Positions 5,159 through 5,927 of a stretch of 5,927 nucleotides of DNA are shown here, piece by piece (position 1 is the first letter of the stretch; every line of letters starts with the position of its first letter). The position numbers and the translations under genes are program-made. The notes under the pieces are model-generated. The model did no database searches, had not been told where the DNA came from, and saw only the letters and a program-made list of their open reading frames with translations. This DNA comes from Cellvibrionaceae bacterium (GTDB lineage: Bacteria > Pseudomonadota > Gammaproteobacteria > Pseudomonadales > Cellvibrionaceae). The stretch is from contig JALUYN010000649.1 in the NCBI GenBank assembly GCA_027012915.1, positions 1 through 5,927 on the forward strand. Direction: 5' to 3'.

Positions 5159-5701
5159 ATGGCCTCATTGCAGGATCAATTGATGAAGGCTGGTTTGGTA
5201 GACGCTAAGAAAGCCAAGCAGGTGAGCAAAGACAAACGCAAACAGCAGAAGGTGCAGAAGAAGGCAAAAACTGCGGTTGAGAATGAAGCTCAGACAGCCG
5301 CTGCCAAGGCTCGAGCCGACAAGCAGGCTCGGGATCGTCAGCTTAATGAAGAGCGTCAGGCCGAAGCACAGAGTAAGGCCATCGCCGCTCAGATTAAGCA
5401 GCTTATTGAAACCAATCGCGTTGCCAAAGGCAGTGGCGATAATCTATTGGGTTATAACTTCGCTGACGGCAAGCAGATCAAGAAAATCTATGTGGATGCT
5501 AAAGTTCAAGGTCAGCTGGAGCGTGGACAGTTGGCGATCGTGACTCTGGCTGATGATTATGAGCTGGTGCCCGCCGTGGTGGCCGACAAAATCAGCGAGC
5601 GTGATTCCCTGTGTGTGGTTTCCCGTCAGGAAAGCAATGCCGTAGATGATGAAGAGGATCCCTACGCCGACTATCAAATCCCGGATGATTTGATGTGGTG
5701 A
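5159..5701 (+). CDS. yaiL: DUF2058 (YaiL-like) protein
   Basis: A 180-residue, highly charged protein matching the E. coli YaiL pattern along its length. It starts with LQDQLMKAGLVDAKKAK (4-20), continues with a Lys/Arg/Gln/Ala-rich probable helix or coiled coil (about 20-86), then IKQLIETNRV (79-88), YNFADGKQIKKIYVD (99-113), VPAVVADKISERD (137-149), and the acidic tail with DEEDPYADY (164-172) and PDDLMW (175-180). Length is near that of E. coli YaiL, about 179 residues. The family is sometimes described as nucleoid- or polynucleotide-associated; no reaction is established, and the basic N-terminal half would fit nucleic-acid binding (inference). ATG 5159 has GGAG at 5147-5150, 8 nt upstream. 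A second gene begins 7 nt after the stop, so an operon is likely. No signal peptide is seen. Confidence 0.92.
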   Translation: MASLQDQLMKAGLVDAKKAKQVSKDKRKQQKVQKKAKTAVENEAQTAAAKARADKQARDRQLNEERQAEAQSKAIAAQIKQLIETNRVAKGSGDNLLGYNFADGKQIKKIYVDAKVQGQLERGQLAIVTLADDYELVPAVVADKISERDSLCVVSRQESNAVDDEEDPYADYQIPDDLMW

Positions 5702-5708
5702 TCTGACG

Positions 5709-5927
5709 TTGAAACCTAAGAGCAAGACTCAGAAAAAAACCGAAGCCAATATTGTTCGGGTGTTGAATCAAGTGTGTGACATTAGCCTTAATGACGTCAG
5801 TGGGTTTCGCTGGCTGACTCACCAGGTCGATTACACTAATTTTCCCGCAAGCCTTCTGGTTACCTGCGTCTTCGAAACTGATGAAGAGCTGCTGGAGGGG
5901 GAAAGCCAGCAGCTTTTGAAGAAGCGT
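5709..5927 (+). CDS. Conserved hypothetical protein, 5' part only, probable TTG start
   Basis: The frame is open from 5694 to the window end with no stop and no in-frame ATG. TTG 5709 is the most likely start, giving a Lys-rich N-terminus (MKPKSKTQKKTEAN) and 73 visible residues. GGTGA (5697-5701), which overlaps the YaiL stop, lies 7 nt upstream as a weak ribosome binding site; CTG 5703 is a poorer choice. The segment GFRWLTHQVDYTNFPASLLV (about 35-54) followed by TCVF looks strongly conserved. It resembles short gammaproteobacterial proteins that I recall being labelled, perhaps wrongly, as Fis-family regulators; no Fis-type helix-turn-helix is visible here. Function is unknown. The close spacing to the YaiL-like gene suggests co-transcription. 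Confidence 0.7.
   Translation, partial: MKPKSKTQKKTEANIVRVLNQVCDISLNDVSGFRWLTHQVDYTNFPASLLVTCVFETDEELLEGESQQLLKKR

Noticed and set aside
5121..5183. Short upstream reading frame (ATG 5121) overlapping the YaiL start
   Set aside because: 20 codons with no properly spaced ribosome binding site; most likely chance.

Overview
The window reads as a chromosomal segment of a gammaproteobacterium. The best taxonomic marker is a protein of the DUF2058/YaiL family that ends in the characteristic acidic tail and PDDLMW. A molybdopterin enzyme beside CoA-dependent fatty-acid genes would suit a marine lineage such as Halieaceae or Spongiibacteraceae, but that placement is inference. All recognised genes lie on the + strand.

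Layout. (1) 1-327 is the 3' end of a crotonase-fold enoyl-CoA hydratase/isomerase gene, followed by a probable hairpin terminator. (2) 549-2906 is a two-gene unit: a 706-residue cytoplasmic molybdopterin oxidoreductase with an N-terminal [4Fe-4S] motif, then a 71-residue DUF4177 protein. (3) 3113-4536 is a second two-gene unit: a MaoC-like (R)-enoyl-CoA hydratase and a short-chain dehydrogenase of the peroxisomal multifunctional enzyme type 2 (MFE-2) kind. It closes with a textbook intrinsic terminator. (4) 4595-5158 has no convincing gene. It contains a 263-bp MITE-like element (4767-5029) with near-identical 31-bp terminal inverted repeats, CTAG on both sides, and two nested internal hairpins. 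The promoter region of the next gene begins right after it. (5) 5159-5701 encodes the YaiL-like protein. A further gene starts 7 nt downstream, probably at TTG 5709, and runs off the window.

How the genes fit together. The MaoC and SDR proteins can carry out consecutive steps, hydration of 2-enoyl-CoA to (R)-3-hydroxyacyl-CoA and its oxidation to 3-ketoacyl-CoA. This is the chemistry of the two catalytic domains of eukaryotic MFE-2, here as separate adjacent genes. With the upstream crotonase fragment, the region looks like an acyl-CoA catabolic neighbourhood. The molybdoenzyme has no adjacent redox partner subunit and its substrate cannot be read from the sequence. The strongest unexplained structure is the inverted-repeat element. 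I see no CRISPR array, rRNA, tRNA or phage module.
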